Shown: piece after piece, positions 52,853-64,000 of the stretch | How the letters are laid out: every line of letters begins with the position of its first letter | Position numbering within the stretch: position 1 is the first letter of the stretch | Assembly (NCBI GenBank): GCA_025667525.1 | Contig: CM046874.1 | Coordinates: 285,798,380 to 285,862,379, forward strand | Length of the DNA stretch: 64,000 bases | Reading direction: 5' to 3' | Source: Glebionis coronaria | Lineage: Eukaryota; Streptophyta; Magnoliopsida; Asterales; Asteraceae | The notes under the pieces: model-generated | Told to the model about the DNA's origin: nothing | Seen by the model: only the letters and a program-made list of their open reading frames with translations | Database searches by the model: none | Translations under genes and position numbers: made by a program

Positions 52853-55831
52853 TGTAACACCCCACTTTGATAAGTGGACCGTTACGCGTAATTACGGCAT
52901 GTCCTCCAAAATGCCCGAGTCTATCCTTGGGTACCTGCCATTTTGGGACATGGAAAGGAAAGTAACGGCTGAGCATAACGTTTAGTGCACGGATATACAA
53001 GCATGAAACGAACAATATAAGCATGAATAACATATAGTAGCGGAAATGTATATGTCTTGGAAAACCTGGTATAACCTAAAAAAATGGTTTTATAGTTTGA
53101 AAAGCCTTATGTTTATCTTGTAAAAACTGTTTAACATATTTTCCATTAGCCAATATAGGTCATGAAATATCAACGTGCATGAATACTTGGAGGGGTGATC
53201 TCGTCATGCAAAATTAGAGGGACTAACTCTAATTTAATATACTGTTTGGGTAGGACGGATCAGCTCCTTGTGAAGGATGCAAGGCACAAACCACATTCAC
53301 CTGAATAATCTGCTGAAAACATGTAAACTAGGATGCACCCATACGCCCCACCTGATAATAATAATATGGCCAAAAGCTAAAAGGGACGCCACGAGCTATC
53401 ACTCCGCCGTGGTGAAGTCATAACACTGGTGCCTCTAGTGTTATGGTTATGGTACCTCTATAACTAGGTGAAACTGGTCATGCATGTATATGGCTTTAGG
53501 TATTCTAATTAAACATAAGAAATTCAAAAACATATAAAACATATACTGGGGAAAACAGTTGGCTGCATACGGGGAATCCTAATAAGGAAGAATGTCCATA
53601 CTGAAAGGACGGAGAATCTGTACCTTGTGTCCAGTGAACGAAGAAGACGAACGGAAGAGAGTCCTACTTCGATCTCACTAATGCTACATACATAGGATAC
53701 ATGTATAAGTATTCTGATTACTGAGTACGTAACTGGTTTTATATCATGTTTTAGCTTGTTTTATATGTTCATGTCTTGTTTTACTGATTTTAACGTTATA
53801 CTATGTTTATTGTGTATTCTGTATATTCTGATTAAGTATTACTTGTATTTCTTGTATTATTATACTTGTTGTGTAATAATAAGTAACTTTTTAAAAATAG
53901 CAAGTTTCTTAAAATAGAAAGTTTCCAAAAATAGAAAGTTTCCAAAAATAGATTTACTGCTTAAAATAGATAAGTTTCTAAAAATAGAAAGTTTCCATAT
54001 TTAGATTAGCTGCATAAAATAAATGAGTTTCTAAAAATAGAAAGTTTTCAAAAATAGAAATGAGCTGGATTTATAAGCTAATAATATAAGCTTAGTTTTA
54101 TTGATTAATTATACTAAGTCATATGATTAATAGTATAGTTTATTAATTACAACATGTAAATTACATAAACTATAGGTTATAAGATTTAATTAAATATAAA
54201 CATGATTTAATTAAATTAAGTGTATAATATACTTAGGTTAAAACATGTATTAATACTAATATTAATATAACCTAAGTCATGATAATTAATTAATTATAAG
54301 TCATGTTTAATAATTAATTAATTATTGTAGTCTAAATTAGATAATAAAATACTTAGGTTAAAATCACGTATTATTAATTAATAATAATAAACCTAAGTCT
54401 AAGTTTTAATTAAATTAATTATCTGGCATGTTAAACTAATTTAATTAATCTTGTAATAATAAGTCATGATTGATTAATTTAATTACCTTGTAATTAATAT
54501 ACATATAAAGCTAAGTAAACTTGTAAAAATAATCACCCGAAACCGTGTATTATTTTATGAAAACGTGTCGTAAACCCAACCCGTGAAAACCCGTGAAAAC
54601 CCGTGAAAACCGTGTTGTTTTTACATATAAGCCGAACCAAACAACCCCTTATTGTCTTTTTAAAACTGACAGCCAAACACCCACTTAACTGTTTATAAAC
54701 CAAAAAATAAACAACCCCTTAACTGTCAGTTCCCCCTGCTTGTTTAAAACTCCCGGTTCCCACTGACAGGCTAAACTCCACCACTGGCCGCAGCCAGTGG
54801 TTCCCCCTGCTAGGCCACTGTTGCCACTGTCAGAACAAAACCCAGCCAACACCGAATTAGGGTTGCGGCTGGTGGTCAGAAATCATCACCGAGACCATAG
54901 AAGGTCTCGGTTTGTGGACAAGCAACGCAACAACACCCCCAAACGACACCCCTTTATATTGAACGTGTTATTTACATAGTTTTAGATCGTAAACCTTGGA
55001 TACTTGATCATTTTAACAAAAGAAAAAGAATAAAAATGAGATTAGGGTTTCTTACTTTTGTTTTAGGGTTTTTGGAACAACAAAACACGAACCAATTCTA
55101 TTCCTTGATCTGAACCACGAGTGTTGTTCTTGTTCTTGTCGTTTAAACCGTCGGCAGGAAGAGGACACCAAGAGAAAGAACAGAACGGCGGCCACCATGT
55201 TTTTAGGGTTTTCTGAATTTTACTGTTTTTTACAAATTAAAAGATGTAGGCGTGTGTTTGTTTTCTTTTAAGCCGCACCAACTCACTTGGGCCTTGAGCC
55301 CAAGTCTTACTTCTTGTCTCTTTGTCTAAACGGCCCAACGACAAAACGTAACACAATAATTTAATAATACGCGTTTAATTAAATACGTATTCGGTTCGTG
55401 TATTTTATATCGTGAATTAACCCCATGGTTATCTTTATACGTTTTAGACGTAACTATTACGTACGTAACGACTTACCTTTAATATACGAAGAATAATCGT
55501 GTTAATTATTCGTGTTTACGTGTTACGTAATTACTAATTATTCATGATATTATAATTACTTGTACGTAACGACATTCATCGTATTAATAATTACGTAAGT
55601 ACATAATTATTTGTTCATGATTTCATGTTCATGATTTTATATTCGTGATTATAAATATTATTGTTAATAATTATCGTGTACTAACACGTATTAATACTTA
55701 TCGTGTAATAATACGTACATAAGTCTCGTAACGAATATCCGTGACACGTGTTCATGTTATAAAAGGAAGTTTTAATCTTGTACGTACGATTATTAGTGTA
55801 CTGTTCATGGTAAAAGCATGCGGGTTTTACA
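52853..55831 (-). repeat. LARD-J 3' LTR (2979 bp)
   Basis: Compared with the other LTR it lacks about 190 bp near 52905 and has three exact CCGTGAAAAC units (54581-54610) where the other has two degraded ones. It has a tandem block of AAAATAGAAAGTTTCC-like units (about 53895-54060), a hairpin CCGAGACC/GGTCTCGG (54891-54912) and a minus-strand ATATAAAG box (54952-54959). Confidence 0.9.
54952..54959 (-). promoter_or_regulatory. LARD-J LTR TATA-like box
   Basis: AATATAAAGG on the minus strand. In the 5' LTR, which would drive expression, the same place reads AATATACAGG. Confidence 0.4.
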
Positions 55832-58228
55832 ACTCTTCCCTCCTAAAAAGAATAATTCGTCCCCGAATTATAGATAACGTAACTGAAAGAGAAACATACC
55901 CGCATCAAACTGAGAGGGTATGTAAGATAAAAGGACATGAAAGTGACATTGTAGAAGGGAACGTGGAACGTGACATGGCTAACAAAAGGACATGGGACAT
56001 GACGTGACTGAAAGGACATATCTAATCTATTAGAGAAAATCGGATAAGAAATCCGGACAAACTTGTCCGTTTCCAAATGGCTTCCCACTTGTAATGGTTC
56101 CTTCATAAGATCTTGGAACAAAGATAAATCTTGGTCCTCCTAACCTTGACTTGAACATCTTTAAAAGTTCATGGTTATCAACGTAAGATAGATCCCCTGA
56201 ATTTGATCGCGGGAATAAGAATTAACGTGCAATGGTAACTGAAACGTTATGGTGCAAACAATCTAACATAACTGATAATTAGCAACGATGCGCGAGACAT
56301 ACTGAAACATAGTACGTGAAAATTTTTGAACGTGATACGTGAAAAATTTCGAACGTGATACGTGGAGATATGGAGAGTTTAGTATGAGCAACATATCGTG
56401 ATCCATGATACGTGTAACCTATCGTGAACGTGACATGAGGAACGTGGATTAAACATGACATGTGAAAAATATCGTGAACATGGAATACAACTACGGTAAC
56501 ACCAAACGCTATAAGGTGAGACGTGGAATATGACGTGAAACGTCTGTCTGAGGATAGAGAGTTATACTAGACTTGAGTCTGGTTTCTCAAGTTCTTGCAA
56601 AACTTCCCAGAACGAAGATGAACGTAAAATCGTAAGCCAAGATACGATCATGAACGTGAATAGTGTCATGAACGTGAGTGTGAAAGCAAATCGTGAAATT
56701 AAAACAAGGACGTGGACGTAAATAAGGAGCACAAATGCGAACCTTTGTCTGACTCAATAGCTGAGGGATTACCCAGTGATCGGATGAGTCTTGGCTGGAT
56801 ATGTCCGATCAATCTGTTGGTTCTGAAATCCTTGCGGATGTAGGGATTCTGCAGACTTGATCAAACCGTTGACAATAAACCAGATAGCATCATGCTTCTT
56901 CTGAGTTTGTGTTAATATGGTAACCACAATCAATGGAGATCTTGTCCCATTCTGTTCGCAATTTCTGATGATGAAAAAAAAACCTAGTCTGTTGGTGTTA
57001 TATCTTAGCCTGTTGGTATGTCAGGTGCTTAGATATCAACGTAACTGTATCTTGCTTCGTAGAAACATGATACATAGAAATTTGCGAAACTCTGAGTCTC
57101 TGAAATTAGACCTTTCTTAGCGTAGGATTTTCTTGGAACACCTAACGTAGTGTAGGGTTCTCTCCTTTATGCATAAGCTGAGTCGTGGTAAGATTAACCG
57201 TGATAATGCATGCAATTCAACGTGTCACTGTAATCAACCAGAATTTAGATTGGAATATTTCAGGGTGAAATTTCTCTTGTCGTAGAAATTGCAACCTAGT
57301 GCAAATATGGTCTTCCTGCTCTTCTCTAGACTTAGAGAAAATCAGATTTTCCTCGATGAAAGCACTGATGAATTTGTTTATGAGTTCATGGAACTCATTT
57401 ATTAAGTCCATAATGCTGCTGGGGTATTTGTGAGACTAATACAAAATCATGAATCTAGCATGACTAAGTTGTGTACGAAAAGCAGTCATGGAAATGTCCT
57501 GCTCTTTCACTCGTCGTTGTGGGCAGCTTGATCATGAATCCAATCTTGGAAAAGGGTTTGACACCCTAAAGTCGATTAGATAGTTATCAATAGGTGGAGG
57601 AGAATAACGGTTATGGATGGTGATTTGTTTTAAATCGACGGCAGTCGACACATAATCTCATGTTACCGTCCTTATCCTTGTAGGTTCTTCTGAAATGTAT
57701 GATTATGGAATAATTAGCTGGTTATGCGTAAAAGAAACTTCAGTGGTAGTGTCTTAACTTGACAGCTAGAAAATGCTTGCAGTCATGTCTAACCACCCAC
57801 GTGCTTGTAAAGTATAGATAATTTGTACAGATTTTCCCGATAGAAAACCATGTTGAATGTATTCAGGAGCCTGAATATTTCTGTACAAAGTCACGAATCA
57901 TAGCAGGGTGTGCTGTTCGTAGTCTATAATTAGGATTAAATTCAACTCGTGTATGTCCGAGGTAATGCGTTAGCAGCTTGGATCTCATCATTAGGCTGAA
58001 GGAAAACCTTTGTATACGTGGGAATACGAATGGCGTCCTTCATGGTCATGAATCTATGAGATATGGGTACAAGAAATGAAAGTGTCATCGGGAAACGTGA
58101 GTAGTTCCCACTGATGCGCCGGTAATGGTACTGAAATTCTTGTGGCCTGATTAATACATGGCACAACAAAATGATATACTCTTGGAGGGTACCCTGAATT
58201 TCTTAGAAATGTTACATAATTAGACGTG

Positions 58229-58362
58229 AGTCATGTGTCTTGACTTGTGTCTTGAGAAATGTAAGCATGACATGTGTCTTGACTGGTGTCTTGACATGCG
58301 TCTTCAGAAAGTATACGTGAGACATATGTCTTGACTGATGTCTTGACATGTGTCTCGAGATG
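58229..58362 (-). repeat. TGTCTTGAC short repeat cluster
   Basis: Eight or so copies of TGTCTTGA[C/G] within about 130 bp, in pairs about 13-15 bp apart, each pair separated by about 30 bp with CATGA/GAAA. Confidence 0.75.
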
Positions 58363-59430
58363 TGAAACAAATAGAACTACAAATATTAGGTTATTATGCC
58401 AAAATTGGCGGATCGGTTGGACCACTGATGCTTTGTATTTCTGATCATGTCCGCGGTCGGAGCTTCGGTTGCGATTGCTAGGATAGTTGTTGCCATAGTA
58501 CTCGTTACTATCGTCTTATCTGTCAGTTCCATGACGGTCATTCTCATGACTGTGATTCATGTAACTATTCAGCTGAGTGGCCAGCTGGTACCGGTTTGCA
58601 CTCATATGACTGAAACGATAACTGAATGACGTGTGACATGTAACTAAGAATTAGGGATAATGATTGATGAAAATTGTCTGATGGTAAAGCATCTTCTCGT
58701 CCAATTGCTTTGCTCTAACGCCTTTGTCTTTGTCTTGTAGGATCTCCAGGTTGTGAACAGCATCATCATCTCATAGCGTCTCCAAAAAAAATCAACAACA
58801 TCAAGTTTTAGTAACATCTCCAAGTCATGAGCGGCATCAGCAATCTTGTAGAATATCAGCAAGTGAAATATGCACATGAGATACAGTACATGGAGTACAC
58901 ATGGAATGTACATGATATGATCGTTATGGGGTCGATCATTTGACATGATTTTAAAGGTAAAATAACTGATTAAACGGTTAGAATGACCATCATGATAACC
59001 TGGCAATGCCCGTATTTACCTCATCCTGGTTGCATACAGAAACGCTAACGTGTGGTTAAAAGAATTTCAACGATGATTTTCCTGAATGCATGATTATTGA
59101 AAACCAACCATGACTATCATGAAAGTAGAGTTTACATGAATTCCAACAATGTCTTGCATGAAAGCAAAACAACAAAAGAGACGTAAGACATAATCACGTG
59201 AAGACGAAGTCATCATGAAGAAACATGGAACAACCCAACATGAAGGAGTGTATAACATAATCAGTATGAAACTAAAGTTAACCATGACAATATGAAAACA
59301 TACTTGACATAAAAACATAGTAACTTATGAGGGGACATGAAAAACATTTATGCCAATAAATCATGAGAAAAATTTTATACATGAAAACAGTGCATGAATG
59401 CATGATGTAGTTATAAAAACCTTTATATGT

Positions 59431-59503
59431 GCGAGGGGACACCTATGGGTCGGTCCCAAAACAAAATACATGGCGAGGGGAAACCTATGGGTCGGTCCCA
59501 AAG
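59431..59503 (-). repeat. Two copies of a 30-bp unit in LARD-J leader
   Basis: GCGAGGGGAMACCTATGGG followed by TCGGTCCCAAA at 59431-59460 and 59473-59503. Weaker GGGTCAGTCC-like relatives lie near 59540 and 59670. Confidence 0.75.
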
Positions 59504-59940
59504 TTAAAAGTTTCGATAAAAGCACATGCGACTAAATAGGGTCAGTCCTGTACCAACCATTACTTAGTCATAATTCCTGCAACAATGATACATGAACATA
59601 AAGAAATGAAACTCATCTGTCAAAACTTATCAGAGAAAAATTTATGTGACTAATTATGAACTACTGGGGTTCAGTCCACATAGCCACAGTGCACGAGGAA
59701 CATCATGCATGAAACAATGGCACATAACTAAATATTAATGATGGTTGTTCATCCATATTAGTAAAACAATATCGATGAAAACATCAAAGTTAAAACATCA
59801 AGGTGCTGAAAACATCATGGTTAAAACAACAATGCTCTGAACACATCAATACGTGGAATAACAAGCGTTGGTTTAGGAAGCTCCTGGTGACTACCCACTA
59901 GTCACAGGTCAAGTTTTAGAGCCTACAGGTCGAAGCCTTG

Positions 59941-59953
59941 GGCTCTGATACCA
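59941..59953 (-). other. LARD-J primer binding site (initiator Met tRNA)
   Basis: TGGTATCAGAGCC on the minus strand, a perfect 13-base match to the usual site. Confidence 0.9.
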
Positions 59954-59957
59954 TAAT

Positions 59958-62900
59958 TGTAACACCCCACTTTGATAAGTGGACCGTTACGCGTAGTTAC
60001 GGCGTGTCATCAAAGCATGCAAGGTAATATGTAGTAAAACATACATGACCAAAGGGTAAACCGGAATCAAACATCGGTTCCCAAACATAAGCCCAAAACA
60101 TAATAAAGTAAATGAAATGAATGAAAGACTAAACAAGTATAAGTATATGAAGGCAAAAGGAGAAGAAGTCTATGGCAGCTTCCATCCTATGTATGTCATC
60201 CAAAATACCCGAGTCTATCCTTGGGTACCTGCCATTTTGGGACATGGAAAGGAAAGTAACGGCTGAGCATAACGCTCAGTGCACGGATATACATGCATGA
60301 AATGAATAATATAAGCATGAATAACATATAGCAGCGTAAATGTATATGTCCTGGAAAACCTGGTATAACCTAATAAAACTGGTTTTATAGTTTGAAAAGC
60401 CTTATGTTTATCTTGGAAAAACTGTTTAATATATTTACCATTAGCCAATATAGGTCATGAAATATCAACGTGCATGAATACTTGGAGGGGTGACCTCGTC
60501 ATGCAAATTAAAGGGGCTGCCTCTAATTTAATATACTGTTTGGGTAGGAAGGATCAACTCCTTGTGAAGGATGCAAGGCACACACCACATTCACCTGAAT
60601 AATCTACTGAAAACATGTAAACTAGGATGCACCCATACGCCCCACCTGATAATAATAAAATGGCCAAAAGCTGAAAGGGACGCCACGAGCTATCACTCCG
60701 CCATGGTGAAGTCATAACACTGGTGCCTCCAGTGTTATGGTTATGGTAGCTCCAAAACTAGGTGAAACTGGTCATGCATGTATATGGCTTTAGGTATTCT
60801 AATTAAACATAAGCAATTCAAAAACATATAAAACATATGGGGAAAACAGTTGGCTGCATACGGGGAATCCTAATAAGGAAGAATGTCCATACTGAAAGGA
60901 CAGAGAATCCATACCTTGTGTCCAATGAACGAACAAGACGAACGGAAGAGAGTCCTACTTCGATCTCACTAATGCTACATACATAGGATACATGTATAAG
61001 TATTCTGATTACTGAGTAAGTAACTGGTTTTATATCATGTTTTAGCTTGTTTTATATGTTCATGTCTTGTTTTACTGATTTTAACGTTATACTGTGTTTA
61101 TCGTGTATTATGTATATTCTGATTAAGTATTACTTGTAATTCTTATATTATTATACTTGTTGTGTAATAATAAGTAACTTTCTAAAAATAGCAGGTTTCT
61201 TAAAATAGAAAGTTTCCAAAAATAGAAAGTTTCCAAAAATAGATTTACTTCATAAAATAGATAAGTTTCTAAAAATAGAAAGTTTCCATAATTAGATTAG
61301 CTGCTTAAAATAAATGAGTTTCTAAAAATATAAAGTTTCAAAAAATAGAAATGAGCTGGATTTATAAGCTAATAATATAAGCTTAGTTTTACTGATTAAT
61401 TATACTATGTCATGTGATTAATAGTATAGTTTATTAATTATAACCTGTAAATTACATAAACTATAAGTTATAAGATTTAATTAAATATAAACATGATTTA
61501 ATTAAATTAAGTGTATAATATACTTAGGTTAAAACATGTATTAATATTAATATTAGTATAACCTAAGTCACGATAATTTAATTAATTATAAGTCATGTTT
61601 AATAATTAATTAATTACTATAGTCTAAATTAAATAATAAAATACTTAGGTTAAAATCACGTATTATTAATTAATAATAATAAACCTAAGTCCATGTTTTA
61701 ATTAAATTAATTATCTAGCATGTTAAATTAATTTAATTAATCTTTTAATAATAAGTCATGATTTATTAATTTAATTACCTTGTTATTAATATACATATAA
61801 AGCTAAGTAAACTTGTAAAAATAATCACTCGAAACCGTGTATTATTTTATGAAAACCTGTCATAAACCAAACCCGTGAAAACTCGCGAAAACCGTGTTGT
61901 TTTTACATATAAGCCGAACCAAACAACCCCTTATTGTCTTTTTAAAACTGACAGCCAAACACCCACTTAACTGTTTATAAACCCAAAAACAAACAACCCC
62001 TTAACTGCCAGTTCCCCCTGGCAGTTCTGTGTTTCCCCTGCTTGTTTAAAACTCATGGTTCCCACTGACAGGCTAAACTCTACCACTGGCTGCAGCCAGT
62101 GGTTCCCCCTGCTAGGCCACCGTTGCCACTGTCAGAACAAAACCCAGCCAACACCCAATTAGGGTTGCGGTTGGTGGTTAGAAATCATCACCGAGACCAT
62201 AGAAGGTCTCGGTTTGTGGCCAAGCAACGCAACAACACCCCCAAACGACACCCCTGTATATTGAACGTGTTATTTACATAGTTTTAGATCGTAAACCTTG
62301 GATTCTTGATCAATTTAACAAAAGAAAAAGAATAAAAATGAGATTAGGGTTTCTTACTTTTGTTTTAGGGTTTTTGGAACAACAAAACACGAACCACTTC
62401 TATTCCTTGATCGGAACCACGAGTGTTGTTCTTGTTCTTGTTGTTTAAACCGTCGACAGGGAGAGGACACCAAGAGAAAGAACAGAACGACGACCACCAT
62501 GTTTTTAGGGTTTTCTGATTTTTACTGTTTTTTACAAATTAAAAGATGTAGGCGTGTGTTTGTTTTCTTTTAAGCCGCACCAATTCACTTGGGCCTTGAG
62601 CCCAAGTCTTACTTCTTATCTCTTTGTCTAAATGGCCCAACGACAAAATGTAACACATTAATTTAATAATACGCGTTTAATTAAATACGTATTCGGTTCG
62701 TGTATTTTATATCGTGAATTAACCCCATGGTTATCTTTATACGTTTTAGACGTAACTATTACGTACGTAACGACTTACCGTATTTAATTTGATATACGGA
62801 GAATAATCGTGTTAATTATTCGTGTTTACGTGTTACGTAATTATTAATTATTCATGATATTATAATTACTTGTACGTAACGACATTCATCGTATTAATAA

Positions 62901-63141
62901 TTAGGTAAGTACATAATTATTTGTTCGTGATTTCATGTTCATGATTTTATATTCGTGATTATAAATATTATTGTTAATAATTATCGTGTACTAACACGTA
63001 TTAATACTTATCGTGTAATAATACGTACATAAGTCTCGTAACGAATATCCGTGACACGTGTTCATGTTATAAAAGGAAGTTTTAATCTTGTACGTACGAT
63101 TATTAGTGTACTGTTCATGGTAAAAGCATGCGGGTTTTACA
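59958..63141 (-). repeat. LARD-J 5' LTR (3184 bp)
   Basis: Full partner of 52853-55831. It carries the hairpin at 62192-62213 and the AAAATAGAAAGTTTCC block at about 61185-61350. It also keeps about 190 bp (60005-60195) missing from the other LTR, so that is a deletion there or an insertion here. Confidence 0.9.
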
Positions 63142-64000
63142 AATTTTCTTGCACAAATAATTAAACATAACATTAAGTCTATCCAAATAATTTATAAATA
63201 AATCATAAATCAATGTAATAAAAATATGATAATCCAAAAGTAATGATCAAAATATAAATAAAGCTACCGGAAGGAATTATAATAAAATTTGCTGGACATC
63301 ACGGTGTACCCGACACAATGTGTGCTCTCCATCTCTTTTATACCACTTGAATAGCAAGATAACATAGCTGCTACCCTTTTGTACCGCACAACAAAAAAAG
63401 GACAAATTGTTTGCAATTGATGTCACTCGTGTGAACACAAGCACCAACTAATTCTTCTTTTATTTCTTTTCTTCCACTTTATGACTTGCGTTCTTCTTTT
63501 TTTTTATATTTTTTTTCGACGGCTGCTCTGTGTCTCTGCAATCAATCTGATTCTCCTCCTGTTTTAATGAATGGCATTTATATTATATATGCCTCTCATA
63601 GTCGGTTCAAGTTATGGGCCAAAGTTTTTTTTTGGGATATAATAACTTTGGCCCAATTAAAAAAATAGCCGAACACCAAAATTGCTCAAACGAAGCCCGG
63701 ACGAATAAGAGATGACCGGAAATATTGCGACGCCCTCAAATCTTTTTCTTCAATATTTTTCTTTATTTATCCGCGCTCACAATGTCTTTTTTCCAAAAAA
63801 TTAATACATCGTCCATTTTATCCCGTTTCGCTCGTAACCTTCATAATCACAAAACACACTAAAAGTACATGTATAACGAAAAATAAATATATAATTATGC
63901 TAAATTAACATGCTATAAGGTGGATGTAAAATATACCAATCAAACCCCCCTCAACTTAATGTGGAAACCTTGGTTTCCTCGAATCTTTTAGCTACTAGGC
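63142..64000. other. Unassigned DNA right of LARD-J
   Basis: AT-rich with long T runs near 63500. The only frame is 60 codons with no similarity I recognise. No gene is called. Confidence 0.4.

Larger units (their letters stand above)
55832..59940 (-). other. LARD-J internal region, apparently noncoding
   Basis: It begins with the purine tract (AGGAGGGAAGAG on the minus strand, about 55833-55844). There is no frame above 120 codons. A minus-strand stretch near 58440-58610 is Asn/Ser/Arg-rich with NRNRSSDRGHD, similar in composition to a nucleocapsid spacer, but no Cys-His box is present. Many short repeats occur. Confidence 0.7.
52853..63141 (-). mobile_element. LARD-J: large retrotransposon derivative with 3-kb LTRs
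   Basis: The LTRs (52853-55831 and 59958-63141) run TGTAACACC...GGTTTTACA on the + strand. A PBS for initiator Met tRNA sits next to the upper one and a purine tract next to the lower one, so the element is minus strand. The internal 4.1 kb has no recognisable gag or pol. The flanks are AATTG (52848-52852) and AATTT (63142-63146), matching in four of five bases. The build fits a nonautonomous LARD related to Tekay/Del-type chromoviruses. Confidence 0.85.

Noticed and set aside
54797..54979. 60-codon ORF in both LARD-J LTRs as a gene
   Set aside because: Present in both LTRs only because LTRs are duplicates; no start context or family recognised.
63142..64000. Host gene at the right end
   Set aside because: No ORF above 60 codons and no splice-linked coding pattern that I can support.

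Overview
This is plant nuclear DNA, almost certainly from a eudicot. The retrotransposon proteins look most like those I remember from Asteraceae (Tanacetum/Artemisia type), but that placement is recollection, not a search. I see no host protein gene, rRNA gene or CRISPR. Nearly all of the window is LTR retrotransposons nested in one another, most of them broken. The names used here are mine.

Layout. Gyp-E is an old + strand Ty3/gypsy chromovirus-like element and is the oldest layer. Its integrase remnants lie at about 12.09-12.31 kb and 31.16-31.48 kb. Its 3' LTR starts at 31541 and probably resumes at 51342. Two Ty1/copia elements of Sirevirus-like build sit in that integrase on the minus strand: Cop-B (3039 to about 12088) and Cop-C (12314-31149, flanked by GTAAA target duplications). 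Cop-A (+, 1-3038, only its 3' end in the window) jumped into the RNase H end of Cop-B. Ath-D (minus, 13295-19951), a gag-protease element lacking RT and integrase, jumped into the 3' noncoding part of Cop-C. The Gyp-E LTR was then interrupted by a block of Athila-like elements (31978-51341). This block holds Ath-F (minus, no capsid gene, Cys-rich ORF, with a second partial unit head to tail), solo LTR G inside one Ath-F LTR, Ath-H (+, gag fragment plus protease fused to an acidic tail, no RT), and an LTR fragment. The last element is LARD-J (minus, 52853-63141), with LTRs of about 3 kb around 4.1 kb of apparently noncoding DNA. The flanks 52.4-52.85 kb and 63.14-64.0 kb are not assigned.

How the parts work together. 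Cop-A, Cop-B and Cop-C have gag, protease, integrase and RT/RNase H parts in copia order, with initiator-Met tRNA primer sites in Cop-B and Cop-C. All carry stops or frameshifts. Ath-D and Ath-F have tRNA-Asp primer sites; together with Ath-H they lack a polymerase and would have needed enzymes supplied in trans.

The most interesting signals are noncoding. (1) Irregular arrays of a short motif, ATT[C/G]CG[A/G] on the element strand, occur in four different elements: the LTRs of Ath-D and Ath-F and the 5' leaders of Cop-B and Cop-C. (2) A covarying hairpin with a 6-nt loop lies just after the TATA box in three copia LTRs. (3) A leader of about 90 nt is conserved between Ath-D and Ath-F just after the primer site; its hairpin keeps the stem but not the loop. 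(4) Ath-F has swapped the capsid for a Cys-rich plus acidic protein.
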